Assembly: GCF_005405885.1 (NCBI RefSeq)
Contig: NZ_BJFL01000001.1
Span: 124,001-188,000 of the forward strand
From: Gandjariella thermophila
Lineage (GTDB): Bacteria; Actinomycetota; Actinomycetes; Mycobacteriales; Pseudonocardiaceae
Length of the DNA: 64,000 nucleotides
Reading direction: 5' to 3'
Below, one piece after another: positions 46,146 to 54,360 of the stretch (position 1 is the first letter of the stretch; the number at the start of each line of letters is the position of its first letter). Under the pieces are notes generated by a model. The model was not told where the DNA came from. It did not search any database and was given only the letters and a program-made list of their open reading frames with translations. A program made the translations under genes and the position numbers.

Positions 46146-46842
46146 GATCGCTCCTGATGTCGTGGTGGTGATATCCATGGCGGTCACGCTAGCGGCGGCT
46201 CGGTGACCGGCGCTTCTCGATTCCTGCTCGGTCTGGGCACCTGCTTCGCCACGCACGACGGCCGGGGGCGGGCCCCGTCCCACTGCCATTTTTCGTCACG
46301 GTGACGTTTTGTGGGTGGGAGGACGCGGCGCTCGCGATCACCGCGAGCCGAACCGCGGAGACTTGAGCAGATGTCGATCATGATGCGGTGGCGTTCGCGG
46401 AGCCCGCCGCTGAGCGGTCCACGCGTGCGACATGACGGATGCGGAACTCGACCGGCGGCCGGGACGACGTTGGCCGCCGTCGTCGGGACCGAGCGAGCGA
46501 TCCCCGCTGCCGACCGCCGAGCACCCGGCCAGCACCATGTTTCATGGATAATTTTCATTATCCAGCAAATATCGGTTTCCAGCCGACATCAGCGGCGCTC
46601 CGCCCCCACCGCGCGGCCGGGTGCTCACCACGTGGACCGCCGGCGGCCACGTCCCCGCTGTCCGCCGCCGCCGTCGGCCTCGCCAGGTGCGGATCGCCGC
46701 GCACCACACCTGTCCCCTCCCCCCGGCGTACCGACCACTGGGCACCGATGGTGCCGATGACGGGCGGGTGACGAGAACGGTCGTATAGGTGGTGCGTTGG
46801 CGCCCGGCAGCCAGGCCGTCCCGATACGTGCGGAGGCATCAC
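46146..46842. other. 697-nt intergenic region between divergent operons
   Basis: No convincing gene. Frames are open in places but proline/arginine-rich and unlike protein. The notable content is an AT-rich patch with a 20-bp perfect palindrome (46545-46564), annotated separately, and a good GGAGG ribosome-binding site for the lipase at 46832-46836. Promoters of both the VOC-UvrA-like operon and the lipase operon should lie here. Confidence 0.6.
46545..46564. promoter_or_regulatory. perfect palindrome in the divergent intergenic region
   Basis: TGGATAAT-TTTC-ATTATCCA: 8-bp arms around 4 bp, in the only AT-rich patch of the region. It could be a repressor operator serving both divergent operons. 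The inner GATAA-N6-TTAT core also equals the core of the dif site 3.3 kb away, though the outer arms do not match dif. Confidence 0.45.
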
Positions 46843-47847
46843 ATGACTCGCCGCCTGGCCGTTGTTCTGGTTCACGGTGTGGAAATCAACGACAAGCACT
46901 TCGGCGACACCGCCATCGCTCGGCTCAAGCACACGTTCCAGCGCGCCACGGGGGTGGACGCCGACGACGCCCTGGTCGTCGAGCCGGCCTTCTGGGCTCC
47001 GGTGATACAGCCGTACGAGGACAACCTGTTCCGCCGGGTCCTCGGCTCCCCCGACGGCGGGTACTTCCGGTGGCTGAACAGCCAGGGCACCCGGGCGGAC
47101 CGGGGCTCCGCCACGGCCGTGCTCCTCGCCGCCGCCAGCGGACTCCTGCGCTGGGTGCCCGGCGCCGCCAAACTCGACTTCCCCACCCTGCGATGGCTGA
47201 CCGTCCAGTACATCGGCGACGCGATCGCCTATCAGATCACCAGCGGCGATCGCACCATCTACGACCAGGTGCACCTCGTCCTCGCCCGCACGCTGCGTGA
47301 GCTTGCCAGAAGGGCCGGTGCGGACGCGCCCCTGTGCGTGCTGGCGCACAGCCTGGGCAGCGTCATCGCGACCAACTACCTGTACGACCTGCAGGTCGAA
47401 GCCGGCCGCAAGGATGGCCGCAAGGATGTGCGGCGAATAAGCGACCGGGTGCGGAAGACCAGCCAGAAAACGCCCCTGGAACGCGGAGAGACGCTCAGTT
47501 TCCTGTACACCCTGGGCAGCCCGATCGCGCTGTGGGCGCTGCGCTACCGGAACTTCGGCAGGCCCGTGCACGTGCCCCCGCCGCAACTCGCGGACCATCA
47601 TCCCGAGCTTCGCGGACGATCGGAGTGGATAAACTTCTACCACAAGGACGACCTGGTCTCCTCCCCGCTCAAACCGTTGAACGACGAATACGCCGAGCAC
47701 GTCAGCGAGGACCGCGAGGTTTCCGTCGGGCCGCCCTGGTTGTCGTGGACCCCGTTGTCCCATCCATGGTACTGGAACGACCGGCGAGTCATCGATCCCG
47801 TGGGTAAGACGCTCGCCAACGCGTGGCGGACACTCAATCATCACTGA
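46843..47847 (+). CDS. alpha/beta-hydrolase, lipase-like
   Basis: A 334-residue alpha/beta-hydrolase. The oxyanion strand VVLVHGVEIND is at residues 6-16, the nucleophile elbow is LAHSLGSVI (GXSXG variant AHSLGS), a candidate acid is in HKDDLVSSPLKP and a candidate histidine in SHPWYWND near the C-terminus. A central helical insertion (about 70-140) may form a lid. No signal peptide is seen. ATG 46843 has GGAGG 6 nt upstream. It is the first gene of a tight operon with the GMC oxidoreductase (14 nt gap) and the patatin, consistent with lipid-ester hydrolysis. Confidence 0.85.
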   Translation: MTRRLAVVLVHGVEINDKHFGDTAIARLKHTFQRATGVDADDALVVEPAFWAPVIQPYEDNLFRRVLGSPDGGYFRWLNSQGTRADRGSATAVLLAAASGLLRWVPGAAKLDFPTLRWLTVQYIGDAIAYQITSGDRTIYDQVHLVLARTLRELARRAGADAPLCVLAHSLGSVIATNYLYDLQVEAGRKDGRKDVRRISDRVRKTSQKTPLERGETLSFLYTLGSPIALWALRYRNFGRPVHVPPPQLADHHPELRGRSEWINFYHKDDLVSSPLKPLNDEYAEHVSEDREVSVGPPWLSWTPLSHPWYWNDRRVIDPVGKTLANAWRTLNHH

Positions 47848-47860
47848 CCGGGGAAAGCGA

Positions 47861-50143
47861 ATGTTGCGGCGGTACGATGCCATTGTTGTCGGCACCGGTT
47901 TCGGGGGCGCGGTTTCCGCCTGTCGACTCGCCCAGGCGGGCCTTCGCGTCGGCGTTCTGGAACGCGGCAGACGCTACCCCATGGGAACGTTCCCGCGGAA
48001 CTGGGAGAACCCGTTCGACGGCTGGTTGTGGCGGCACGACCAAGGATTGTTCGACGTCCGGGAGTTCGGCCGGGAGATGACGGTGGTGCAGAGCGCCGCC
48101 TACGGGGGCGGATCGCATGTCTACGCCAACGTACAGCTGCGCATGCCACCCGAATCGTTCCGTCGGGGTTGGCCGGGCGGCTACACCCGGGAAGCCCTCG
48201 ACCCCTACTACGACCTCGTCGCCTACATGCTGGACATCACCCCCGTCTCCGCCGACCAGCCCTATGGCCTGCCGCCCAAGACCCGACTCATGCGGGAGGT
48301 GGCTTCCCGGCTTGGCCGCTCCGACCAGTTCTGCTACCCCAACCTGGCGGTCAACTTCGGCGATCCGACCACGGCACGGCCCAACAAGTTCGGCGTGAAG
48401 CAGTACGGGTGCCGGCACTGCGGCGAATGCGATATCGGATGCAACATCCAGGCCAAGAACACCCTCGACCTCAACTATCTGGCCGTGGCCGAGCAGCACG
48501 GCGCCGACGTCGGCACACGCTGCGAGGTCACCACCATCACCCCGGTCCGAGATGGATACCGGGTCGACTACCGCGACCACGCCTCGGGAACCCGCCGCGA
48601 CGTGCGGGCGCGCGCGGTTTTCCTCTGCGCGGGCGCGGTCAACTCCACCGAACTGCTGTTGCGCTGCCGCGACCAGTACCGCACCCTGCCGGCGCTGTCG
48701 GAGCGGCTGGGATGCGACTATTCCGCGAACGGGGATTTCCTCGGGTTCGCCTTCCATGCCGACGAATCGTTCGATCCGTGGGTCGGGCCGACGATCACGA
48801 CCGGGATCGTCTACGACCGTTCCTCCGGTGCCGACCGGCACTGGTTCATCTTCGAGGAGGGCGGTTTCCCTCGCCAGATCGCGGCGCTGCTGCAGGTGCT
48901 CAGCCCCGAGCACCGGCGCAGGCAGGGGCCGCTGCGCCATCCCGAGCAGGTCACCGGTCTGGTCCGCCGCGGCGCCCGGGACCGCGTGCGCGCGCCGGGC
49001 GACGTCGGTCACGACACCGCCGTCTTCCTCGCCATGGGGCGGGACAAGGCCAACGGCAGGATGGCGCTGCATCCCCACACCCACGAGTTGTGCATCGACT
49101 GGGACCTAGCCGGCAACGAGGCGCTCTACGATGTCGAGGAGCGGCTCTGCGCGGACATCGCGGACACCCTCGGCGCGGCCATGGCCGACAACCCGCTGTG
49201 GCAGTACCTCCGTGTCCCGGTGGCCGTGCACAACCTCGGTGGCTGCGTGATGGCCGATGATCCGGGCCGGGGCGTCACGGACGGCAACGGCGAGGTGTAC
49301 GGCTACCCGGGCCTGTACGTGCTCGACGGCGCCTGCCTACCGGCCGCCACGGGCGTCAACCCGTCGCACACGATCGCCGCGGTGGCGGAGCGCAACATCG
49401 AGACCGCGATCGCCGGTATGACCGGCCGGCGGCACCGTGCGCCCGAGTGGAAGCACGTCCACCGGGTGACCGACCCGCTGTCCACGCTGGTGATCCCGGA
49501 GAAGGGCACCAGGCCGCCGCGCACCTCGCCGATCGGCCTGGCCTTCACCCAGCCGATGCGCGGCTACCTCCAGACCGACGGCGATGCCCCAGCCGGCGAC
49601 GGCACCGGGCGGCGTCGCCTCGCCGTGTCCGCCACGCTCACGGTCGCGGCCCCGTTCCTTGACGAGTTCCTGGAGAACCGGGGCCATCCCATGACCGCCG
49701 TGGGCACCGTGCGCGCGGAAACGCTCACCACGGCCGAGGGCGCACCGGTGCGCCACGGCGTGGTGAACCTGCTGGCCGACACCGGCGACCCGGGGGTGCG
49801 CCGCACGCTGTACACGCTGCCGTTCCTGGGGATGGACGGTCGGCCGTACCTGATGGAGGGATGCCTGGATCTGCGCGCAGACCGGCCGCTGTCGGTCGGG
49901 CCGGCCACCAGCCCGCTGCGGGTCCAGGTCCGCGCGGGGCATTCCGGAAAGGGCCCCGTGGTGGCAACCGGCGAGCTGCATATCCCGGTCGACCAGATCC
50001 CCCGGCAACTGGCCAGCGTGCGGATCACGGGCACGACCAGCCCGCTGCGCTGGGCGGAGAGCCTGGCCCGGTTCGGCCAGGTGTATGCCGAGGCGTTCTG
50101 GGATGCCTTCGTCAACCCGCGCCTGCCCTGGAGGAACCGATGA
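47861..50143 (+). CDS. GMC-family oxidoreductase, cholesterol-oxidase-like, with C-terminal accessory domain
   Basis: A 760-residue FAD-dependent alcohol oxidoreductase. The FAD motif VVGTGFGGAVSA is at residues 9-20, then AYGGGSHVYANVQLR, a cysteine-rich CRHCGECDIGCNIQAKNT stretch, and the catalytic C-terminal region NLGGCVMADD with GVNPSHTIAAVAERN. This is the cholesterol-oxidase/FadD-like GMC branch; the cysteines may bind a cluster or form disulfides. After about residue 530 comes a 220-residue beta-rich domain with VVNLLADTGDP and PFLGMDGRP, which appears homologous to the C-terminal domain of the next gene. The stop overlaps that gene's start (ATGA). Confidence 0.92.
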   Translation: MLRRYDAIVVGTGFGGAVSACRLAQAGLRVGVLERGRRYPMGTFPRNWENPFDGWLWRHDQGLFDVREFGREMTVVQSAAYGGGSHVYANVQLRMPPESFRRGWPGGYTREALDPYYDLVAYMLDITPVSADQPYGLPPKTRLMREVASRLGRSDQFCYPNLAVNFGDPTTARPNKFGVKQYGCRHCGECDIGCNIQAKNTLDLNYLAVAEQHGADVGTRCEVTTITPVRDGYRVDYRDHASGTRRDVRARAVFLCAGAVNSTELLLRCRDQYRTLPALSERLGCDYSANGDFLGFAFHADESFDPWVGPTITTGIVYDRSSGADRHWFIFEEGGFPRQIAALLQVLSPEHRRRQGPLRHPEQVTGLVRRGARDRVRAPGDVGHDTAVFLAMGRDKANGRMALHPHTHELCIDWDLAGNEALYDVEERLCADIADTLGAAMADNPLWQYLRVPVAVHNLGGCVMADDPGRGVTDGNGEVYGYPGLYVLDGACLPAATGVNPSHTIAAVAERNIETAIAGMTGRRHRAPEWKHVHRVTDPLSTLVIPEKGTRPPRTSPIGLAFTQPMRGYLQTDGDAPAGDGTGRRRLAVSATLTVAAPFLDEFLENRGHPMTAVGTVRAETLTTAEGAPVRHGVVNLLADTGDPGVRRTLYTLPFLGMDGRPYLMEGCLDLRADRPLSVGPATSPLRVQVRAGHSGKGPVVATGELHIPVDQIPRQLASVRITGTTSPLRWAESLARFGQVYAEAFWDAFVNPRLPWRNR

Positions 50144-51654
50144 CCAGCGCCAGAAAACGGAGGAAACGCTCACTGATTCTCGCCGGCGGCGGCCTGAAGG
50201 TTGCCTTTCAGGCCGGTGTGCTGCAGGTCTGGCTGGACGAGTGCGGAGTCACCTTCGACCATGTGGACGGCGCCAGCGGCGGATGCCTGAACATGGCGAT
50301 GCTGTGCCAGGGTATGAGCGGCACGCGGATCGCGGACAACTGGCGCGACACGTCGGCGCTGGCCATGGCCACCCCCAATCTGCGGGAGTACCCGAAGCTG
50401 TTCTATGCCGAGTCGCTGTTCACGCTGGACGGCTTCCGCCGGAACGTGTTGCCGCGCTGGGGCCTGGACTGGAAAACCATCCGCGCCTCCCGGCTGGCCG
50501 CGACGTTCAACGTCTACAACGTGACCCGGCAGGAACTGGAGGTGGTGACGCCGCGGCGGATGTCCGAGGACTACCTCATCGCGTGTGTCTCGCTGCCCAT
50601 GTGGTTCCCGCCGGTCCGCACCAACGGCAACACCTACATCGACGCCGTCTATGTCACCGATGCCAACGTCGAGGAGGCCATTCGTCGCGGTGCGGACGAG
50701 ATCTGGGCGATCTGGACGGTGAGCGAGCGCGGCGAATGGCACACCGGGTTCGTCGCGGACTACTTCCAGATCATCGAGTCCTCCGCGAACGGCCACTTCA
50801 AGCGCATCGCGCGGCGTATCGAGCAGAGCAACGCCGCGATCGCCGCCGGCCGGGACGGCGAGTTCGGTCGGCGCATCGACCTGAAGGTGCTCCGCGCCGA
50901 GGTGCCCATCAACTACCTGACCAACATCGGATCCGACCGGTTGCACGAGGTCGTCAACCGTGGGGTCGAGGCGGCTCGCCGGTGGTGCGCGGAGCGCGGC
51001 ATCCGCACCGCGGTGCCCGCGGCGCGGCCGGCCCGGTCCGGGTCGGCCGCGCTGCGGTTCGGTGAGGAGATGACCGGCTCGGTCGCGCTCGTCGACGGTC
51101 GGCGGCGCCGCGGCGCCGATGCCGGGGCGGAGGAGCCGCTGGCTGTCCGCCTCACCATCGACACCGAGGACATCGACCGGTTCGTCACCGACCCCCATCA
51201 CCATGCCCGGGTCTCCGGCGAGGTGGTCTGCCCGGCGCTCGGCGGGTCGCTGCCCATCGACGACGGCGCGTTCAACCTGCTGGTGGACGACGGCGATCCC
51301 ACCCGCAAGGAGATGCGGTACCGGCTGCATTTCCATGACGGCGAGGGCCGCCCGCTCACGCTGGCCGGGGTGAAGACCGTCCGCGGCGAGAGCCTGCGGC
51401 ACCTCTGGCGGGAGACCACCACCCTGCACACCAGTGTGGTGCGGGGGCACCGGGAAGCCGGTACCGACGGTGTGGTGGCCACGGGTGTTCTGCGGCTTCA
51501 CCCGCTGGCGTTCGCGCGCGAGCTCGCGACGTTCCGCACCACGGGTTCCTCGGTGCGGGACCACGCGGAGGCGGTGGTCCGCTTCGGCACCCTGTTCGTC
51601 GGGAAATTGTGGGACGTGTATGCGCGCGGGTTGCTCAGCTACGGCCCGTTCTGA
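50140..51654 (+). CDS. patatin-like phospholipase with C-terminal accessory domain
   Basis: A 504-residue patatin. The oxyanion loop is LAGGGLKVAFQAG (residues 14-26), the nucleophile is in DGASGGCLN (GASGG), and the usual DGG aspartate reads YIDAVYV, a variant. The patatin domain ends near residue 300. The C-terminal part has FNLLVDDGDP and FHDGEGRPLTL, which align with VVNLLADTGDP and FLGMDGRPYLM in the preceding oxidoreductase; both end with a similar FG..FV.K.WD/FGQVYAEAFWD segment. Translation is coupled to the oxidoreductase by ATGA. Confidence 0.9.
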   Translation: MTSARKRRKRSLILAGGGLKVAFQAGVLQVWLDECGVTFDHVDGASGGCLNMAMLCQGMSGTRIADNWRDTSALAMATPNLREYPKLFYAESLFTLDGFRRNVLPRWGLDWKTIRASRLAATFNVYNVTRQELEVVTPRRMSEDYLIACVSLPMWFPPVRTNGNTYIDAVYVTDANVEEAIRRGADEIWAIWTVSERGEWHTGFVADYFQIIESSANGHFKRIARRIEQSNAAIAAGRDGEFGRRIDLKVLRAEVPINYLTNIGSDRLHEVVNRGVEAARRWCAERGIRTAVPAARPARSGSAALRFGEEMTGSVALVDGRRRRGADAGAEEPLAVRLTIDTEDIDRFVTDPHHHARVSGEVVCPALGGSLPIDDGAFNLLVDDGDPTRKEMRYRLHFHDGEGRPLTLAGVKTVRGESLRHLWRETTTLHTSVVRGHREAGTDGVVATGVLRLHPLAFARELATFRTTGSSVRDHAEAVVRFGTLFVGKLWDVYARGLLSYGPF

Positions 51655-51707
51655 CGCGGTGTCATCGAGTCGCGCGCTGACCGTCTTCCGGCCCGGGGTG
51701 CGCGTCC

Positions 51708-51736
51708 TTGACAGCTGACCTTGGCGGTCCCATGCT
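51708..51736 (+). promoter_or_regulatory. candidate promoter upstream of the P450
   Basis: A perfect TTGACA box (51708-51713) followed after 17 nt by CATGCT (51731-51736), a weak -10. It would give a leader of about 165 nt before the P450 gene. It sits 54 nt after the patatin stop, so the P450 may have its own promoter besides read-through. Confidence 0.35.
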
Positions 51737-51908
51737 GCGTTCGGCCGCGATGTCTGGTTGCGCAGGGTTGATCGCTTCCGGCGCCGCCGCGCTCACCTGG
51801 GTGGCGGTGTTGCCGGTGCGGTTTCGTATCCGCGAGCGCGTGTGGCCGATGGCCGAGCCGCTCGACGTGCTCGGCTGCCCTCCCGGTGCCGACCCGAGGA
51901 GCGTGTGA
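51732..51908 (+). CDS. possible small membrane peptide upstream of the P450
   Basis: An ATG-started frame of 58 codons with a hydrophobic stretch (LIASGAAALTWVAVLPV) followed by a basic RFRIRERVW segment, the look of a single-pass membrane peptide. Its stop overlaps the P450 start (TGATG), so it could couple translation. It has no clear ribosome-binding site and no recognised family, so it may be non-coding leader. Confidence 0.3.
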   Translation: MLRSAAMSGCAGLIASGAAALTWVAVLPVRFRIRERVWPMAEPLDVLGCPPGADPRSV

Positions 51909-53365
51909 TGGCGAGTCTGCTCGGCCGGCCGGCTCGGGCGGCCAGGGAACGGATGTCCTCGCTGGTGGCCGCGCCCGCGCCGGGCCGGGTGGACGATATG
52001 CTGCGGGCGTTGAGCCGGCGGTGGCCGGTTCGGGAACTGTGTGCCGCGCCGCCGGGCAGTGGTCTGCGGCCGGTGCTGGGCGACTACGGCCCTCCCCTGG
52101 TCGGGCACGTCCTGCACTCCAGCCGGTTCGGCACGGACTTCGCCCGGGAGCGGCACGACCGGATCGGGCCGGTGTCGTGGATCGGCGCGTTCGGCACGCG
52201 CATCGTCAACGTGTCCGGGCCGGAGGCCACCCAGGTGGTCTTCATCAACCGGGACAAGGCGTTCTCCCAGGAGGGCTGGGCGTTCCTGATCGACCGGTTC
52301 TTCCACCGGGGGCTGATGCTGCTGGACTTCGACGAGCACCACACCCACCGGCTGATCATGCAGCAGGCCTTCACCCGGGACCGGCTCGCCGGCTACGTCC
52401 GGCAGTTCGGCCCCACGGTGCGCTCGGCCGTGCCCACCTGGCGGGTGGACGGGCCGGTGCGGCTGTACTGGGCGCTCAAGGGTCTCACCCTGGACGTGGC
52501 CACCAAGGTGTTCATGGCCCTGGACCGTGCCCCGGAGGCGGACCGGATCAACCGGGCCTTCGTGGCGACCGTGCGGGCGGCCACCGCGCTGGTCCGCCAC
52601 CCGTTACCGGGCACCCGCTGGCGTGCTGGGGTGCGGGGCCGCCGGCTGCTTGAGTCGTACTTCGCCGGCGGCCTGGCCGGCAGGCAGGCCGGGCACGGGG
52701 ATGACCTGTTCACCGCGCTGTGCCACGCCAGTACCCCGGAGGGCGAGCGGTTCACCGGTCGGGACGTGGTCAACCACATGATCTTTTTGATGATGGCCGC
52801 GCACGACACCTCGACCATCGCCAGCACCGCCGCCGCCTACTACCTGGCCAGGTACCCGGAGTGGCAGGAACGCGCCCGGGAGGAGTCCCTCGCGCTGGGC
52901 GAGGACGTGCCGGACATCGCCGCGCTGGACCGGCTGCGCACGCTGGACCTGGTGATCAGGGAGTCGCTGCGGCTGGTGGCGCCGGTTCCTTCGGTGATGC
53001 GCAAGACGGTGAAGGCGACCGACGTGCTCGGGTACTACCTTCCGGCGGGCACGCTGGTCGCCGCGCAGCCCTCGGTCAACCATTTCGATCCCGGCTGCTG
53101 GACCCGGCCGGACGCGTTCGACCCGGAGCGGTTCGCCGACCATCGCCGGGAGGACCGCAACCACCGCTACGCCTGGGTGCCGTTCGGCGGTGGCGCGCAC
53201 AAATGCATCGGCATGCACTTCGGCGTGCTGGAGGTCAAGGCGATCCTGCACGAGATGCTGCGGTGTTACCGGTGGAGCGTGGCGGAGCGTTACCGCGTGC
53301 GGTGGGACCACACGTCGCTGCCGGTGCCGGTGGACGGGCTGCCGGTGCGGTTGGTGCCGCGCTGA
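51908..53365 (+). CDS. cytochrome P450
   Basis: A 485-residue P450 monooxygenase. The I-helix oxygen-activation motif is MAAHDTSTIAS, the K-helix ExxR is ESLR, the PERF-like segment is FDPERFADH, and the heme loop is FGGGAHKCIGMHFG with heme-ligating C433. The length and HKCIG form suggest a CYP family related to fungal/mycobacterial sterol or fatty-acid oxidising types rather than compact Streptomyces types; this is inference. GAGGAG 7 nt before the ATG fixes the start. It follows the lipase-GMC-patatin operon and may act on the same substrate. No ferredoxin gene is adjacent. Confidence 0.93.
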   Translation: MASLLGRPARAARERMSSLVAAPAPGRVDDMLRALSRRWPVRELCAAPPGSGLRPVLGDYGPPLVGHVLHSSRFGTDFARERHDRIGPVSWIGAFGTRIVNVSGPEATQVVFINRDKAFSQEGWAFLIDRFFHRGLMLLDFDEHHTHRLIMQQAFTRDRLAGYVRQFGPTVRSAVPTWRVDGPVRLYWALKGLTLDVATKVFMALDRAPEADRINRAFVATVRAATALVRHPLPGTRWRAGVRGRRLLESYFAGGLAGRQAGHGDDLFTALCHASTPEGERFTGRDVVNHMIFLMMAAHDTSTIASTAAAYYLARYPEWQERAREESLALGEDVPDIAALDRLRTLDLVIRESLRLVAPVPSVMRKTVKATDVLGYYLPAGTLVAAQPSVNHFDPGCWTRPDAFDPERFADHRREDRNHRYAWVPFGGGAHKCIGMHFGVLEVKAILHEMLRCYRWSVAERYRVRWDHTSLPVPVDGLPVRLVPR

Positions 53366-53538
53366 GCGGTGCCGGGTCGCGGGGAGACGGCGCGACCACC
53401 GGAACTCGTTGCCGCTGTGCATGTTCACTGAATGGCCACCGACGACCGGAGGGTGCCCGGCGCCTGGGGGCCGCCGCACCGTAGGGCTACCGGCCGGGGC
53501 CGCAGGGCCACGGCCGTACCCTGCGATGGAGGTACCCC

Positions 53539-54270
53539 ATGCGGACACAACGAGCCGCGTTAGCGGCTGTCGTTCTGGGCGTCACCGGTCTCCTCACCTT
53601 CCCCGCCACGGCCACGGCCTCGGCACCCACCCGTTCCTTCGCCCCGCAGCACGTCGCCGCCGGCAACCACCCGCACCGCCTCGGGTTCAACCAGGACGGC
53701 GGGAACTGGTCCGGGTACGTGGCCACCGGCAGCGGGTTCTCCTCGGTCAGCGCCACGTGGACCGAGCCGGCGGTGACCTGCAACTCCACCGACGACCTGT
53801 TCGCCCCGTGGGTCGGCATCGACGGCTACGGCAGTTCCACGGTCGAGCAGACCGGCGTGGCCACCGACTGCTCCAGCGGGCGTCCGGTGTACCAGGCGTG
53901 GTACGAGATGTACCCGGCCAGCCCGGTGTACTACAGCAACCCGGTTAGCGCGGGTGACGTGATCCACGCGTCGGTGACCCGCAGCGGCAGCACCTACACC
54001 CTCACCCTCAGCGACACCTCCAAGGGTTGGACCCGCACGGTCAACAGGTCGATGCGGGCCGCCAACGTGTCCGCGGAAGTGATCATGGAGTCGCCGACGG
54101 CCGCGTACCCGAACTTCGGGAAGGTGACGTTCACGGGCGCCACGGTCAACGGCAGTCCGCTCGGCAACTACGGCCCGGTGGCGCTGGACGCCAGCAACAG
54201 TTCCGGGTTCGAGGACCACACCGGTCCGCTCTCCGGTGGTGGTTTCTCCATCACCTACCTCCAGGAATGA
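53539..54270 (+). CDS. secreted peptidase G1 (eqolisin) family protein
   Basis: A 243-residue secreted protein. It has a signal peptide (basic RTQR, core ALAAVVLGVTGLLTF, cleavage near TATASAP) and a mature beta-rich domain with NWSGYVATG, then WVGIDGYGSSTVEQTG and AEVIMESPTA. The glutamine in VEQTG and the glutamate in IMESP correspond to the Gln-Glu dyad of G1 glutamic peptidases, which are best known from fungi. Two or three cysteines could form disulfides. It is a single-gene unit on the + strand. Confidence 0.88.
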   Translation: MRTQRAALAAVVLGVTGLLTFPATATASAPTRSFAPQHVAAGNHPHRLGFNQDGGNWSGYVATGSGFSSVSATWTEPAVTCNSTDDLFAPWVGIDGYGSSTVEQTGVATDCSSGRPVYQAWYEMYPASPVYYSNPVSAGDVIHASVTRSGSTYTLTLSDTSKGWTRTVNRSMRAANVSAEVIMESPTAAYPNFGKVTFTGATVNGSPLGNYGPVALDASNSSGFEDHTGPLSGGGFSITYLQE

Positions 54271-54360
54271 GCTGATCCCCGCTCGGTGCGGTGTGACGTC
54301 GCCGGTGATCTCCCGCGGCGTCGCACCGCACCGTCGGTGCGGTGCGGTATCAAGATCGGC

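Noticed and set aside
46184-46558. A 124-codon - strand frame upstream of the VOC gene
   Set aside because: Arginine- and proline-rich, no ribosome-binding site and no family; treated as intergenic.
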